From the NCBI RefSeq assembly GCF_963677875.1, contig NZ_OY782566.1, positions 372,001-436,000 of the forward strand: a DNA stretch of 64,000 nt, written 5' to 3'. This document shows, one piece after another, positions 25,459 through 36,132 of this stretch; the first letter of the stretch is position 1; each line of letters opens with the position of its first letter. Source of the DNA: Thiomicrorhabdus sp. GTDB lineage: Bacteria; Pseudomonadota; Gammaproteobacteria; Thiomicrospirales; Thiomicrospiraceae. The position numbers and the translations under genes were made by a program. The notes beneath the pieces are model-generated. The model worked only from the letters and a program-made list of their open reading frames with translations, did no database searches and was not told the DNA's origin.

Positions 25459-25908
25459 CTAAAAATCGGCCTTGGCGGCGCTGTAACAACACCGTTTCTT
25501 GAAATTTGTCATATTTGAGTCATACTTTTTGAATGCATATTATCCTACGATAATTCGGTCCTTATTTGTCGCCTTTCAAATTGATCGGTAACAATTCAAC
25601 TTTAAAGATCGGTTTCAGCAATCACTGCACTCTGACGAAGAGTCGGAAACGGCGGAAAAAAGAAACAAAATTTTAATGTTGACAAGGGTTGCTATTTAAA
25701 ATGCAATAATGTAATAATTAACAACATTCTATTTGGTCTAAGGCCCAAAAACGGATTCAACCCCGCAAAGCGGTGAAAAATTCGGCACCAAATATTCAAA
25801 AATAGTTCCATACGAGACTCCCACCCTATTAAATCCTTTTAGCTGACGACAGCAAGCCAACTTAGGTACGGGTGTATTCGTGTATAAAACAAAAGAGTAG
25901 GAGAAATC
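25459..25908. other. Divergent region uvrD / trxA
   Basis: 450 bp without a gene. It holds the trxA promoter (25679-25707) and a long leader of about 190 nt before the trxA ATG, with a small CCGC/GCGG hairpin at 25763-25773. The uvrD side is A+T-rich with no strong element. Confidence 0.5.
25679..25707 (+). promoter_or_regulatory. Sigma-70 promoter of trxA
   Basis: A perfect -35 TTGACA (25679-25684), 17-bp spacer and -10 TGCAAT (25702-25707, four of six consensus bases). It would give a leader of about 190 nt before trxA. Confidence 0.7.
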
Positions 25909-26223
25909 ATGATTTCAACCAGCGATGCAAACTTTGAAACTGAAGTTTTACAGTCTGATATTCCGGTTCTAGTAGACTTCTGGGCGGAATGGTGCGGACC
26001 TTGCAAAATGATTGCACCGATCCTTGACGAGATCGCCGGCGAATACGAAGGCCGAGTCAAAGTTGCCAAACTAAACATCGATGAGAACCCGTCTACTCCG
26101 CCTAAATACGGCGTTCGCGGCATTCCGACCCTGATGTTGTTCAAAAACGGTGAAGTCGACGCAACTCAAGTAGGCGCACTTTCTAAGTCTCAATTGAACG
26201 CTTTCTTAGACGGCAACCTATAA
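25909..26223 (+). CDS. trxA: Thioredoxin 1
   Basis: A 104-aa cytoplasmic thioredoxin with the active site WAEWCGPCK, the conserved [11 protein letters not shown] leader and the cis-proline region [12 protein letters not shown]. It reduces protein disulfides with electrons from thioredoxin reductase. An AGGAGAA ribosome site precedes the ATG. rho follows at 139 bp with a GC-rich hairpin between, the same order as in many gammaproteobacteria. Confidence 0.97.
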   Translation: MISTSDANFETEVLQSDIPVLVDFWAEWCGPCKMIAPILDEIAGEYEGRVKVAKLNIDENPSTPPKYGVRGIPTLMLFKNGEVDATQVGALSKSQLNAFLDGNL

Positions 26224-26232
26224 ATCCCTCTG

Positions 26233-26258
26233 CCCGGGCAACATCACAAGCGCCCGGG
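26233..26258 (+). other. GC-rich hairpin between trxA and rho
   Basis: Stem CCCGGGC (26233-26239) / GCCCGGG (26252-26258), followed only loosely by T-rich sequence. It may partially end trxA transcripts. The stretch after it up to the rho ATG is rich in A and C (CCATTACATACAAAACGACT region), which would suit Rho binding and autoregulation. Confidence 0.5.
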
Positions 26259-26362
26259 AGCATTACCTGTCTTCTTTTAAAAATCAACAGATTCCGATTT
26301 AAACAATTAGACGCTTCTTTTCAAAGCCAAACCCACAACCATCCATTACATACAAAACGACT

Positions 26363-27619
26363 ATGCATTTACTTGATTTAAAAAAACAATCCGCCGCCAA
26401 ACTATTGGATTTAGCTGCCGGAATGGGTTTAGAAAACCTCGCTCGCCTGCGTAAGCAAGATATCATCTTCGCCATCTTGAAAGAACATTCGAAACAGGGT
26501 GAAGACATCTACGGCGAAGGCGTTCTGGAAATTCTACCCGATGGGTTTGGCTTTTTAAGATCCGGAGACGGCTCTTATCTGGCCGGTCCGGATGATTTAT
26601 ATGTTTCGCCAAGCCAGATTCGCCGTTTCGGCCTGCGCAAAGGGGACACTATCCAAGGCAAAATCCGCCCGCCTAAAGAAGGTGAGCGCTATTTTGCTCT
26701 GCTCAAAGTCGAAAAAATCAACTTTGAAGATCCCGATATCGCACGCAAGAAAATCGCCTTCGAAAACCTGACGCCGCTACACGCCAACGAGCGCCTGCGC
26801 ATGGAAATCGGTAACGGCTCTACCGAAGACATTACTCCACGTATCATCGATATCGCCGCCCCGTTCGGTAAAGGACAGCGTGGATTGATCGTCGCGCCGC
26901 CGAAATCCGGTAAAACCGTGATTCTGCAACAGATGGCACAATCCATCGCTGAAAACTACCCGGACAGCTACCTGATTGTATTGCTGATTGATGAGCGTCC
27001 GGAAGAAGTAACCGAGATGGAGAGAACCGTGAAAGGCGAAGTAATCTCTTCAACGTTTGACGAACCGGCCACTCGACACGTTCAGGTGGCGGAAATGGTT
27101 ATCGAAAAGGCCAAACGACTGACCGAACACAAAACCGATGTTGTTATTCTTCTGGATTCGATTACTCGTCTGGCTCGTGCTTACAACACGGTCGTTCCGG
27201 CTTCTGGGAAAATACTTACCGGTGGTGTCGACGCCAACGCTTTACACCGTCCAAAACGCTTCTTCGGTGCAGCACGTAATATCGAAGAAGGCGGCTCTCT
27301 GACCATTATCGCAACTGCGCTGGTCGACACCGGCTCCAAAATGGACGAAGTCATCTTCGAAGAGTTCAAGGGAACCGGTAACATGGAACTGCACCTGTCG
27401 CGTAATATCGCGGAAAAACGCACCTTCCCGGCCATCAACCTGACCAAGTCGGGTACTCGTAAAGAAGAATTGCTGATGGATCAGGACGAGCTGCAGAACA
27501 TCTGGGTACTGCGTCGATTCCTGCAATCAATGAACGAAATCGAAGCGATCGAAACCTTAATCGATCAGATGAAAGTCAGCAAAACCAATGCTGATCTGTT
27601 CGATGCGATGAAACGCTAA
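26363..27619 (+). CDS. rho: Transcription termination factor Rho
   Basis: 418 aa, the standard length. The N-terminal RNA-binding part has [22 protein letters not shown], and the ATPase core has [22 protein letters not shown] (Walker A), [13 protein letters not shown] (Walker B region), [16 protein letters not shown] and the R-loop [14 protein letters not shown]. Rho ends untranslated transcripts. There is no clear ribosome site before the ATG, consistent with weak, regulated initiation from an A/C-rich leader. Confidence 0.98.
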   Translation: MHLLDLKKQSAAKLLDLAAGMGLENLARLRKQDIIFAILKEHSKQGEDIYGEGVLEILPDGFGFLRSGDGSYLAGPDDLYVSPSQIRRFGLRKGDTIQGKIRPPKEGERYFALLKVEKINFEDPDIARKKIAFENLTPLHANERLRMEIGNGSTEDITPRIIDIAAPFGKGQRGLIVAPPKSGKTVILQQMAQSIAENYPDSYLIVLLIDERPEEVTEMERTVKGEVISSTFDEPATRHVQVAEMVIEKAKRLTEHKTDVVILLDSITRLARAYNTVVPASGKILTGGVDANALHRPKRFFGAARNIEEGGSLTIIATALVDTGSKMDEVIFEEFKGTGNMELHLSRNIAEKRTFPAINLTKSGTRKEELLMDQDELQNIWVLRRFLQSMNEIEAIETLIDQMKVSKTNADLFDAMKR

Positions 27620-27717
27620 GATTTTAATTAGACTCTTGAAGAAAAAGACTTGCATTTCAGTAATTAATCAATATAATGCATTTTCTTTTGAAAATTAAAC
27701 ATTAATGGACCGTCATC

Positions 27718-27966
27718 ATGAAAGCAGACATTCATCCAGAATATAAGGAAGTAGTTTTCCAAGACATCTCTACTGGTGAAACTTTCCTAACACGTTCTAC
27801 TATTGAAAAAACTTCTGGCGAAACCATTACTCTAGACGGTAACGAATATCCGCTAGTTCGTATTGAAGTTTCTAGCGCCTCTCACCCTTTCTACACTGGT
27901 AAGCAAACTCTTGTAGATACCGAAGGTCGTGTTGAGAAGTTCAAGCAAAAGTTTGGACGTCGTTAA
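27718..27966 (+). CDS. rpmE2: Ribosomal protein L31, type B (zinc-free)
   Basis: An 82-aa protein beginning [16 protein letters not shown], with [20 protein letters not shown] near the end. It has no cysteines, so it is the C-minus form of L31 that does not bind zinc. In many bacteria this form is expressed when zinc is scarce; here no second L31 is in view, so it may simply be the main one. Codon use is biased, as in ribosomal protein genes. It is followed by two hairpins. Confidence 0.95.
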   Translation: MKADIHPEYKEVVFQDISTGETFLTRSTIEKTSGETITLDGNEYPLVRIEVSSASHPFYTGKQTLVDTEGRVEKFKQKFGRR

Positions 27967-28031
27967 TCGAAAAATCTCCTTTTTCGATTTCCCGAAAACG
28001 CGCCGCAGAGTTCTCTCTCGGCGCGTTTTTG
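27965..28031 (+). terminator. Tandem terminator after rpmE2
   Basis: First hairpin: perfect 10-bp stem AATCGAAAAA (27965-27974) / TTTTTCGATT (27980-27989), beginning inside the stop codon. Second: AACGCGCCG (27997-28005) / CGGCGCGTT (28019-28027) followed by TTTTG. The second is the typical Rho-independent terminator. Confidence 0.88.
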
Positions 28032-28136
28032 TTTTCCCCTCTTTTTTCCGCCTGCATAATTGCTTAAACTCATCAGTTAAAAAGCCGATAGATACTTTAC
28101 CCCCTTGTAAACCCGGTTTTCTTAAAAGGAGTTTTT

Positions 28137-28940
28137 ATGGCCATTCGCCGCTTACTGCCCAGCATACTACTCAGCGCCATACTCGCAAGCAGTTCACTCA
28201 ATGTCTATGCATCTAGCTGCGACGCCGAACAGATCGATTTATGGGCCCGTGCCGAAGTAGCTTTGAGCGGCGATCATCTGATTGTCCAAGGGAAGAAGGT
28301 CAAACTTGCCGGAATCTACGCGCCGCGCCGCGCCAAACAACAGAAATTCTCCTCACCTGCCGACCCGCTGGCCAAACAGGCTCAAAACCATCTCAATCGC
28401 CTTCTGGCGGAACACCAAAACGAAATCGGGGTCGAGTACGATCAGACCAAGGTCGACAAATTCGGACGGCAGCTGGTGCATCTTTTTTTTAAGGACGGCA
28501 GCAATGTTGCAGAGCAGATGCTTTCCGCCGGTTTCGCCCTGCGCGCGCCCGATCAAGGGAATCTTAAACATCAGAGCTGTTACAAAAGCGCCGAAAAACG
28601 CGCACGTCAGAACCGTTACCAGATTTGGGATTTCCTTACCCGGTATCCCGACCGGCATTTCCCGCTGATTGAAAGCCAAGATATCCGCGCCGAAGACGAG
28701 GGCTATCGCATTGTTCGCGGACAAATCGCGGACGTACTTAAATCAGACAAATACTATATCCTCAATTTCGACACCACAGGCATCCGCATCCCCGAACGCG
28801 CCTGGGCAAAATTCGATTGGCAAAAACTTCAGGAACTCAAAGGCCGGACCATCGAAGTTCGAGGTTTCGTCAGTCACTACAAAACCGCTATGTATATGAT
28901 TATCGAAGAACCTTTCGCTTTCGATGTCTTTGCACCCTGA
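28137..28940 (+). CDS. Exported nuclease-like (SNase-fold) protein
   Basis: 267 aa with a Sec signal (cut near NVYASS). Residues about 35-165 follow the staphylococcal-nuclease fold: VKLAGIYAPRRAK, ADPLAKQAQNHLNRLLAE, DQTKVDKFGRQLVHLF (conserved arginine) and AEQMLSAGFALRAP. The acidic residues that hold calcium in the true enzyme are not all obvious (the usual IDTPE reads IYAPR), so activity is uncertain. The C-terminal third (IRAEDEGYRIVRGQIADVLK to the end) forms a second small beta domain found in such proteins. AAAAGGAG precedes the ATG. Confidence 0.75.
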   Translation: MAIRRLLPSILLSAILASSSLNVYASSCDAEQIDLWARAEVALSGDHLIVQGKKVKLAGIYAPRRAKQQKFSSPADPLAKQAQNHLNRLLAEHQNEIGVEYDQTKVDKFGRQLVHLFFKDGSNVAEQMLSAGFALRAPDQGNLKHQSCYKSAEKRARQNRYQIWDFLTRYPDRHFPLIESQDIRAEDEGYRIVRGQIADVLKSDKYYILNFDTTGIRIPERAWAKFDWQKLQELKGRTIEVRGFVSHYKTAMYMIIEEPFAFDVFAP

Positions 28941-29067
28941 ATCGGTGCCCTTCCTTAAAACTAAGTTCATACTCTCCAGTTCGAAAAGTTTTCTAAATCA
29001 ATGCCTTTAAGCTAGAATAGTTCCCTTATTTTCGATTCGATAACCAAATAATATAAAGGGCCGAGGA

Positions 29068-30132
29068 ATGGCAGCACTACAAAACGATCGCTTTTTACGC
29101 GCTTTACTTAAAGAACCGGTAGATCGCACTCCGGTATGGATGATGCGTCAGGCTGGACGTTACCTTCCTGAATACCGCGCAACACGTAAACAAGCCGGCT
29201 CGTTTATGGACCTGTGCCGCAATAAGGAACTGGCCTGTGAAGTGACTCTGCAACCACTTGAACGCTTTCCGCTGGATGCCGCCATTCTATTCTCTGATAT
29301 TCTGACCATTCCGGACGCAATGGGTCTGGGACTGCGTTTCGAAACCGGTGAAGGTCCTGTTTTCGACAAGCCGGTTCGCACAATGGCGGATGCAAAAAAA
29401 CTGTATGTTCCGGATATGGGATCGGATTTAGGCTACGTCATGGATGCTGTCAGCACCATTCGCAAAACCTTGGACGGTCGAGTACCGCTGATCGGTTTTT
29501 CCGGCAGCCCTTGGACTCTGGCAACTTACATGGTCGAAGGCGGTTCCAGCAAAACCTATTCAAAAATCAAAGCGATGATGTACGACGAACCGGCGACTTT
29601 GCACCACATTCTGGATGTTCTGGCCGATTCGGTCATTGCTTACCTGAACGCACAGATCGAAGCCGGCGCTCAGGCCGTTCAGATTTTCGACACCTGGGGC
29701 GGCGTACTGACGCCACGCGACTATAAAGAATTCTCGCTACGCTATATGCACAAAATCGTTGATGGTCTGAAACGCGAAAACGATGGCCGTAAAGTTCCGG
29801 TCATTCTTTTCACCAAAGGCGGCGGCCAGTGGTTAGAAGCCATGGCGGAAACCGGCTGCGATGCGCTTGGTCTGGATTGGACCACCGATATCGACGAAGC
29901 GCGCGCCCGCGTCGGTGACCAGGTCGCACTGCAAGGAAACATGGACCCGAGCATCCTGTACGCATCTCCGGAACGAATCCGCCAGGAAGTCGCCTATATC
30001 TTGGAAAAATTCGGCACGGGCTCCGGCCATGTGTTCAATCTTGGCCACGGCATCCATCCGGAAGTCAAACCGGAACACGCTGAAGCCTTTATTAAAGCCG
30101 TGGTAGAGTTAAGTCCCAAATACCATGCTTAA
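29068..30132 (+). CDS. hemE: Uroporphyrinogen decarboxylase
   Basis: 354 aa. HemE removes four carboxyl groups from uroporphyrinogen III on the path to haem. The signature [19 protein letters not shown] near the N-terminus, [32 protein letters not shown] and the C-terminal [21 protein letters not shown] are all present. Ribosome site GAGGA lies just before the ATG. A strong terminator follows. Confidence 0.98.
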   Translation: MAALQNDRFLRALLKEPVDRTPVWMMRQAGRYLPEYRATRKQAGSFMDLCRNKELACEVTLQPLERFPLDAAILFSDILTIPDAMGLGLRFETGEGPVFDKPVRTMADAKKLYVPDMGSDLGYVMDAVSTIRKTLDGRVPLIGFSGSPWTLATYMVEGGSSKTYSKIKAMMYDEPATLHHILDVLADSVIAYLNAQIEAGAQAVQIFDTWGGVLTPRDYKEFSLRYMHKIVDGLKRENDGRKVPVILFTKGGGQWLEAMAETGCDALGLDWTTDIDEARARVGDQVALQGNMDPSILYASPERIRQEVAYILEKFGTGSGHVFNLGHGIHPEVKPEHAEAFIKAVVELSPKYHA

Positions 30133-30154
30133 CACAAACACCATCCGCTGAATA

Positions 30155-30191
30155 AAAAACGCCCGAATGAATGATCCATTCGGGCGTTTTT
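30155..30191. terminator. Bidirectional terminator hemE / yggX
   Basis: Perfect 15-bp inverted repeat: AAAAACGCCCGAATG (30155-30169) and its complement (30177-30191) with a 7-nt loop, A-rich on the left and T-rich on the right. Confidence 0.94.
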
Positions 30192-30244
30192 GATTTCAGA
30201 CAGACAAGATACCAAGAGCGACTTTTCACTCTCGCATCGCAGCC

Positions 30245-30514
30245 TTACAATGCTTTGAACTCTTCCGGCATATCGATATCTTCATCACTAAACAAGAACT
30301 TCTGCATTTCTTCCAGCAGAAAGCTGCGCGCTTTCGGATCAAGGCTCGACAAACGATATTCATTGATCAAAATGGTCTGCTGTGCCAACCACTGCTTCCA
30401 TGCTTCTTTAGAGACGTTGTGATAGACCCTTTCGCCCAACTCGCCCGGAAACGGGGGAAAATCCAATCCATCCAGCTCTTCTCCCATTTTCACGCATTGC
30501 ACTTTTCTTGACAT
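30245..30514 (-). CDS. yggX: Fe(2+)-trafficking protein YggX
   Basis: An 89-aa protein beginning MSRKVQCVKMGEELDGLDFPPFPG, with the conserved single cysteine near the start and WKQWLAQQTILINEYRL after it. YggX is linked to protection of iron-sulfur clusters under oxidative stress. It lies downstream of mutY in the same orientation, the usual pair; MutY itself carries an iron-sulfur cluster. Confidence 0.96.
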   Translation of the reverse strand: MSRKVQCVKMGEELDGLDFPPFPGELGERVYHNVSKEAWKQWLAQQTILINEYRLSSLDPKARSFLLEEMQKFLFSDEDIDMPEEFKAL

Positions 30515-30553
30515 GCTTTACTCCTTAACCAAGCCGTTGCAAATTTAATAAGT

Positions 30554-31648
30554 TTAATAAGCCTGCAACTGTTCCAATAATGTCTGTACCGGCGCCGGCA
30601 AGCCGAAACGCCCCGCTCTCAAAGCGGACAGTTCGATCCACAACCTGGCTGTTTTCAAATCCAAAGCAGCGTATTCAGGCTGCGCCTCTTTTACCTCGTT
30701 ACCGCACGCGGCCTCGCAATACACCGGAGTAATATCCAGATGGTAATGCGAAAAAGTATGACGGAATGTTTCCCATTTTAACAAACTTGAGTCGCCACCC
30801 AACTTTGATTGCGCAATTTCCTCGCAAGCCTTCCAATCGGATACCTGAGGAAACGCCCACAGACCTCCCCAGATGCCATTTTGAGGGCGTTGTTCCAACC
30901 AAAGACGATTCTCCCGATCACGCAGAATCAACAAAAAAGCCTCTTTAACCGGCTTGGCTTTCTGCGGTTTGCGCACCGGCAGCTCAAGCACTTTCTGCTG
31001 CGCAAATGCCTGACAATCGCTCTGCAGCGGACAAACGTCGCATTTCGGCTTTGTCCGCATGCAAACGGTTGCACCCAAATCCATCATCGCCTGAGTGTAG
31101 TCGCCAAACCGGCTCACCGGGGTCAAAGCTTCCGCCCTGAGCCACAAGCGCTTTTCGGTTTCCTTCTCGCCGGGCCAGCGATCAACCGCATCATAGCGTG
31201 CCAGCACCCGCTTTACATTTCCGTCCAGGATGGCATATCGCCGCCCTTGAGCAATCGACAGAATAGCTCCCGCCGTCGAACGGCCAATCCCGGGCAGATC
31301 AACCATTTCTTCAAAGGTCGTCGGAAAAACGCCATCATAACGATCTCGGATCACTTGCGCCGCTTTATGCAGATTTCGACCACGCGCATAGTATCCCAAA
31401 CCGGCCCAGTGAGCCAGAACACTCTCCTGCTCCGCATTCGCCAGTGTTTCAAGCGTCGGAAAACGCTGCATGAATTTCAGATAATAAGGGATTACCGTTT
31501 TTACCTGAGTCTGCTGCAGCATGATTTCCGAAACCCAGACACGATAGGCCGTTTTATCTTCCTGCCAGGGTAAATCGTGACGACCATACAGATCGAACCA
31601 TTCTAATAACTTTTCAGCAAAAGTCGCTGCATTTAATGCTTTTTTCAT
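30554..31648 (-). CDS. mutY: Adenine DNA glycosylase MutY
   Basis: 364 aa. MutY removes adenine mispaired with 8-oxoguanine. The helix-hairpin-helix region LPGIGRSTAGAILSIA with the catalytic aspartate in ILDGNVKRVLARY is present, and the four iron-sulfur cysteines have the exact C-x6-C-x2-C-x5-C spacing (CMRTKPKCDVCPLQSDC). A C-terminal NUDIX-like domain (NRLWLEQRPQNGIWGGLWAFPQ) recognises 8-oxoG. yggX follows 39 bp downstream. Confidence 0.98.
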   Translation of the reverse strand: MKKALNAATFAEKLLEWFDLYGRHDLPWQEDKTAYRVWVSEIMLQQTQVKTVIPYYLKFMQRFPTLETLANAEQESVLAHWAGLGYYARGRNLHKAAQVIRDRYDGVFPTTFEEMVDLPGIGRSTAGAILSIAQGRRYAILDGNVKRVLARYDAVDRWPGEKETEKRLWLRAEALTPVSRFGDYTQAMMDLGATVCMRTKPKCDVCPLQSDCQAFAQQKVLELPVRKPQKAKPVKEAFLLILRDRENRLWLEQRPQNGIWGGLWAFPQVSDWKACEEIAQSKLGGDSSLLKWETFRHTFSHYHLDITPVYCEAACGNEVKEAQPEYAALDLKTARLWIELSALRAGRFGLPAPVQTLLEQLQAY

Positions 31649-31779
31649 TCTACTTTTCTAAAATTAACAAAGTGCTACCGCGCGTTAAATAACCTGACCA
31701 AAGACAAATTCCGGTATACTATGCTCGAATTTCAAGCCCTTAGATTGATTAAAACAGTCGACAACATAATCGACACTGA

Positions 31780-32511
31780 ATGATAAGACATCCTATGCAC
31801 GATTCAAACACTTCCAACGACTCCTCAAACGAAAATACCTTCTCCAGACGCATCAAAAGTTTCGTTCTGCGTCAGGGTCGCTTAACCGCATCCCAGCAAA
31901 AAGCACTGGATGACCACTGGGAGCAATTCGGCTTAAACATCGAAAACGGTTTGCTGAATTTTACGGAAGTATTTGGAAGGGAAGCGCCGACCATCGTCGA
32001 AATCGGTTTTGGGATGGGAACCAGCCTGGCGGAAATGGCCCAGGCCAATCCGCACAACAACTATATCGGAATCGAAGTTCATCGACCGGGAGTCGGCGCC
32101 CTTTTGAAACTGATCGAAGAAAAGCAACTGAGCAATGTCCGGGTCTTTAACCATGATGCGATTGAAGTGCTGGAGCAGTGTATACCAAAAGATGCGCTGA
32201 ACGGCGTTTATCTGTTCTTTCCCGACCCGTGGCATAAAAAACGCCACCACAAACGGCGCATCGTTCAGCCGGAATTTGTTCAGGTTCTGGCAAGTCATTT
32301 GAAAGTCGGCGGTCAGTTTCACATGGCAACCGATTGGGAAAACTACGCCGAGCATATGATGGAAGTTATGACTTCGGCAGGGAATTTCAGCAACATCAGC
32401 GGCCAGGGCCAATTTACTCCACGCCCGGACTATCGACCTCTGACCAAGTTCGAACAACGCGGACACCGTTTAGGGCACGGCGTCTGGGACCTTATTTTCG
32501 AGAGAGTTTGA
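31780..32511 (+). CDS. trmB: tRNA (guanine-46-N7)-methyltransferase
   Basis: A 243-aa SAM-dependent enzyme that methylates G46 in the variable loop of tRNAs. The SAM motif [15 protein letters not shown], the [13 protein letters not shown] segment and the TrmB signature [22 protein letters not shown] are all present. Two in-frame ATGs are possible (31780 and 31795); neither has a clear ribosome site. The 3' end overlaps the end of the convergent AsmA-family gene by 42 bases. Confidence 0.97.
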   Translation: MIRHPMHDSNTSNDSSNENTFSRRIKSFVLRQGRLTASQQKALDDHWEQFGLNIENGLLNFTEVFGREAPTIVEIGFGMGTSLAEMAQANPHNNYIGIEVHRPGVGALLKLIEEKQLSNVRVFNHDAIEVLEQCIPKDALNGVYLFFPDPWHKKRHHKRRIVQPEFVQVLASHLKVGGQFHMATDWENYAEHMMEVMTSAGNFSNISGQGQFTPRPDYRPLTKFEQRGHRLGHGVWDLIFERV

Positions 32512-33672
32512 AGATTGCGGTTGCGTCGCTGCCGGTTCCGGCAAACGACGTACGCCTAAGCTATTACCGTCCCACTGCCAGGCAAATGCGCCGTCAATCA
32601 CTTTATCCTGATCAATCTCCTGATGGATTTCCAGCGGAACCCCTAATTGCTCTGACCACTGTGAAAATTTCAAATTCTTGGCAGAAAGCGTCCCGCGCAA
32701 ATCGGTCAAAGCCCCCAGCTGCCCGGCAAAGTCCATCATTAAATGGCTATCCAAAGCTCTGATTGACACTCCCTTACCGGCCAGATTCTGATTCATGGCG
32801 TCCAGAAGCAGATGTTCCCCCGAAGTTGCCAAGCGTACATCCGGCACTCGATAAGTCTCCGGCAAATGGATTTTGAACATGCCGTCCCAATCATCGAACT
32901 GCCACTCATAAAAGCGATTCTGAATTAACATGCGGCTGTTAAGGCGAAAGTCCAAAGAACGCGGCGACAGGCTATTGCTGTAATTGAAACTCATACTGAT
33001 GTCAAAAGGCTGGCCAATTCGGGCATCGAAGGACAGAAAATCGATTTTATCGATTTTCGCTTCGAACTGATGACGCTCGTCCAACAGTCTGAAGCTGCCG
33101 TTGCGCACCATCAGACTGTCAAAACTCAACCCATGCAGAAAATTCGCCTTTGCCGTACTCTCTCCCGAACTGCGAGCAACCGCATATTTCAGTGACGCCG
33201 TTTCCCGGGCCGGATAGAAAATCGCCAGAGTATTTTCCCCACCACCTTGCAACCAACGGCTCAACCAGGGTAAATTCTGCCAATTGTTGCCGTTTTCGGA
33301 TCGAATTAAGTTCAGTTTCGGGCTAACCAGTTCAAGACTGAGAATATGCACATCCCGATGCAATAACCAATCCAGCAACGAAAATTCGATTCGAGCCTGC
33401 TTGAGAGACAACAGGTTCTCTTCTTTGAATCCCTCCGGATTTTTTAACGCCGCCGAACCGATATTCAAACGCAACGGCATGACCGACACATCGATTGAGC
33501 CGCTGATTTTCAAATCCAAGCCACTGATCTGCTTTACTTCAGCCTCAATGTCCGCCTTGTAGCGATTGAAATCCATCCAGTTAATGACTGCGGAAAAAGA
33601 CAAAAAGACGACAATTGGCAAAATCACCAATATCAACAAGCTTCTCTCTAACCAAAAAAACAGACGTCGCAT
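32470..33672 (-). CDS. AsmA-family membrane-anchored protein
   Basis: 400 aa with one N-terminal hydrophobic anchor ([21 protein letters not shown]) followed by the AsmA opening [42 protein letters not shown], then beta-rich periplasmic sequence. AsmA-family proteins resemble bridge-like lipid carriers and affect outer-membrane make-up, but this one's role is unknown. It is shorter than E. coli AsmA (about 617 aa). The last 14 codons overlap the convergent trmB gene. Confidence 0.82.
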   Translation of the reverse strand: MRRLFFWLERSLLILVILPIVVFLSFSAVINWMDFNRYKADIEAEVKQISGLDLKISGSIDVSVMPLRLNIGSAALKNPEGFKEENLLSLKQARIEFSLLDWLLHRDVHILSLELVSPKLNLIRSENGNNWQNLPWLSRWLQGGGENTLAIFYPARETASLKYAVARSSGESTAKANFLHGLSFDSLMVRNGSFRLLDERHQFEAKIDKIDFLSFDARIGQPFDISMSFNYSNSLSPRSLDFRLNSRMLIQNRFYEWQFDDWDGMFKIHLPETYRVPDVRLATSGEHLLLDAMNQNLAGKGVSIRALDSHLMMDFAGQLGALTDLRGTLSAKNLKFSQWSEQLGVPLEIHQEIDQDKVIDGAFAWQWDGNSLGVRRLPEPAATQPQSSNSLENKVPDAVP

Positions 33673-33709
33673 GAATCTTTCTTACCCTAAACCCGCAATA
33701 CACGGCAAG

Positions 33710-34873
33710 CTAATCATCCAAAAACAGCTCGACCATATCATTCAAATAACGCTTTCCCAGCTCACTTAGATGCAAACGCCCATCTTGCAAAGCATCGGAA
33801 TGCAGCCAACCGTTTTGCCGCATTTTCTGCAAATGCGGCTCTATTGACTCTATCGGCAGACCGGCGCGTAACTCAAACAGCGACAAATCAATGCCATCCT
33901 GCAAACGCAAAGCATTCAGCATAAATTCAAAGCGCAGATCCCCGGCATCCGGTTCATGCAAACGACCGTTTTGTCCCGTTCCGATCATCTGCACATAACC
34001 GCCCGGCGAAGCCGGCATCTGAGTTCGCAATACTCGCCCCTCCGCCGGCAAAGTCAGTTTACCGTGGGCCCCGGCTCCCAAACCGACGTAATCGCCAAAC
34101 TGCCAGTAATTCAGATTATGCTTCGCCCGACGCCCTTTTTTCGCATAAGCCGATACCTCATAATGCTGATAACCGGCTTCGGCAATCAAGGCCTGACAGG
34201 CCTCCTGCATCGTCCAGGCTTCGTCCTGATCCGGTAAAATCGGCGGCTGTTTATAGAAAGGCGTGTTCGGTTCCAGCGTCAGCTGATAATGCGACAGATG
34301 TTCCGGCTCCAACTGAATCGCCTTACTAACGTCGTCGAGCGCTTGCTGCACATTCTGTTGCGGCAAAGCAAACATCAGATCCAGATTGATATTGGCAAAC
34401 CCCGCCGCGCGCGCAGCCTCATAGGCTTTCATTGCCTCCAAAGAGGAGTGAATGCGCCCGAGCGCCGACAGTTTGGAATCGTCAAAACTCTGCACCCCCA
34501 TGGACAAGCGATTGATGCCTGCCTCGTGAAAACCGGCAAATTTGCGATAATCCACAGTACCGGGATTCGCTTCAAGGGTAATTTCAATTTCCGGGCCGAA
34601 CCCCAACAGGGCACGCAGTTGAGACATAAAATCCTGCAGACCCGCTTCCGACATCAGGCTTGGCGTACCGCCGCCGAAAAAAATCGACGAAATCGGGCGC
34701 CCCCAAATCAACGGCAATGTCATTTCCAGCTGACGGATCATCGCCTTTAAATAAGCCGCTTCATCCGTATCTGCTCTGGCCTTGTGCGAATTGAAATCGC
34801 AATACGGGCATTTCTCGATACACCAGGGGAAATGCACATACAGAGCAAGCGGCAGCGGTTCGCGAAAATTCAT
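33710..34873 (-). CDS. hemW: HemW, radical SAM haem chaperone
   Basis: 387 aa. The radical SAM cluster motif is CIEKCPYC near residue 17, followed by FFGGGTPSLM, TLEANPGTVD, GINRLSMGVQSF and NLDLMFALPQQ, all typical of the HemN-like family. HemW binds haem and helps insert it into respiratory enzymes; it lacks the N-terminal part of true HemN. The start overlaps the stop of the MFS gene (ATGA). Confidence 0.93.
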   Translation of the reverse strand: MNFREPLPLALYVHFPWCIEKCPYCDFNSHKARADTDEAAYLKAMIRQLEMTLPLIWGRPISSIFFGGGTPSLMSEAGLQDFMSQLRALLGFGPEIEITLEANPGTVDYRKFAGFHEAGINRLSMGVQSFDDSKLSALGRIHSSLEAMKAYEAARAAGFANINLDLMFALPQQNVQQALDDVSKAIQLEPEHLSHYQLTLEPNTPFYKQPPILPDQDEAWTMQEACQALIAEAGYQHYEVSAYAKKGRRAKHNLNYWQFGDYVGLGAGAHGKLTLPAEGRVLRTQMPASPGGYVQMIGTGQNGRLHEPDAGDLRFEFMLNALRLQDGIDLSLFELRAGLPIESIEPHLQKMRQNGWLHSDALQDGRLHLSELGKRYLNDMVELFLDD

Positions 34874-36132
34874 TGCGAACTCTCCTCAAACTGGCGGCGA
34901 TTAAGCTCGATAAACACCTTATGTTGCCAGATACTGAACCAGAGTACCAAGGCCGTCGCCAGCATAATTCCCTGAGACAACGCCATCAAAAACAAGCTGT
35001 GATGTACATGGGGAACCACCAGCGCCGCAACCAAACCGGCCGTTCCCATCTGAAACAAACTCTGAACGGAAGCCGCCATGCCGCGCTTATTCGGTAAACA
35101 ATCGAGAGCCAGAATACTCAAACCGGGGTTGGCCAAAGCAAAACCGAGCGAATACAACACCAGCGGAGCAATCACCCAGAAAATCCCCGGAGCGATCAAG
35201 CCCTCCAGAAGCAGGTTTGCAGCCACGGCCATAGCACCCATTCCAAGTGCAATCGTCACCAAGGCCTTAGCACTTAACCGATGCGAGAAGCGGTGCGACA
35301 GCATCGATCCGACCAAAATTCCGGACACGACCGGAACGAAAAACCGCCAAAAGTCCTCTTCCTGTAAATGCAGATGATCAAAAATCAGGCTGGCCGAAGA
35401 GGCAACATACACAAAAAATCCGCCGATCAACAATCCTTGCAGAACCACCAGCCTGAGAAAAACCGGGTGTCTTAGACTGTGCGCATAAGAGACCAGCAAA
35501 TCTGCCGGACGAATCGACTGCACAGTATGCGGCGGCTGCGTTTCGGGAATTTTAACCGCAAAAAACAAACCGATTAGTAGAGCGTAGCCGCCCAGAAAGT
35601 AAAACACCGAGCGCCACCCGCTGTGAACCTCAAGCCATCCGCCAATGATCGGCGCGATCGCCGGAGCAACCGTAAACAGCATCATCACCAAAGCGATCGC
35701 TTTTTGCGCCTCCGCCCCCTGAAAATAATCGCGAATCATTGCTCGACTGGCGACAACACTCCCGGCAGCCATGACGCCCTGCAAAGCTCGTCCGATCAAT
35801 AACCAGTGATAATCCATTGCCAAGGCGCATAGCAGGGCCGCCAGAAAATAACCTGCCATACTGAACAAAATCACCTTGCGCCGTCCAAAGCGATCTGCCA
35901 AAGGCCCCCAGACCAACGTCGCCAATGCAAAACAACCGAGATAAACCGACAGACTTTGCGTCAGCCATTCGCGACTGACACCCAAGTCAGCTTCAATCGC
36001 TGGAAATGAAGGCAGATAAGTATCGATCGAGAAGGGAGCCAGCATGCTGATCAGGGCGACCAGTACCACCAGCCAGGCGGAAGAAAGCCCGCGACGTTCG
36101 GCTTCGGAAACGGCAGGCATTTCTTCAGGCAC
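34870..36132 (-). CDS. Bcr/CflA-type MFS drug exporter
   Basis: About 420 aa with 12 hydrophobic segments. The Bcr/CflA pattern is clear: LAPFSIDTYLPSFPAIEADLGVS in the first helix-loop, LVWGPLADRFGRRKVIL (MFS motif A) and RALQGVMAAGSVVASRAMIRDYF. Such pumps expel bicyclomycin, chloramphenicol or sulfonamides, or metabolites such as amino acids. The annotated start is GTG 36132, overlapping the rdgB stop; ATG 36120, 5 bases after that stop, is equally possible. Part of the rph-rdgB-MFS-hemW operon. Confidence 0.88.
   Translation of the reverse strand: MPEEMPAVSEAERRGLSSAWLVVLVALISMLAPFSIDTYLPSFPAIEADLGVSREWLTQSLSVYLGCFALATLVWGPLADRFGRRKVILFSMAGYFLAALLCALAMDYHWLLIGRALQGVMAAGSVVASRAMIRDYFQGAEAQKAIALVMMLFTVAPAIAPIIGGWLEVHSGWRSVFYFLGGYALLIGLFFAVKIPETQPPHTVQSIRPADLLVSYAHSLRHPVFLRLVVLQGLLIGGFFVYVASSASLIFDHLHLQEEDFWRFFVPVVSGILVGSMLSHRFSHRLSAKALVTIALGMGAMAVAANLLLEGLIAPGIFWVIAPLVLYSLGFALANPGLSILALDCLPNKRGMAASVQSLFQMGTAGLVAALVVPHVHHSLFLMALSQGIMLATALVLWFSIWQHKVFIELNRRQFEESSQ

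Noticed and set aside
25459-25560. LexA box for uvrD
   Set aside because: No CTGT-N8-ACAG pattern found upstream of the uvrD start.
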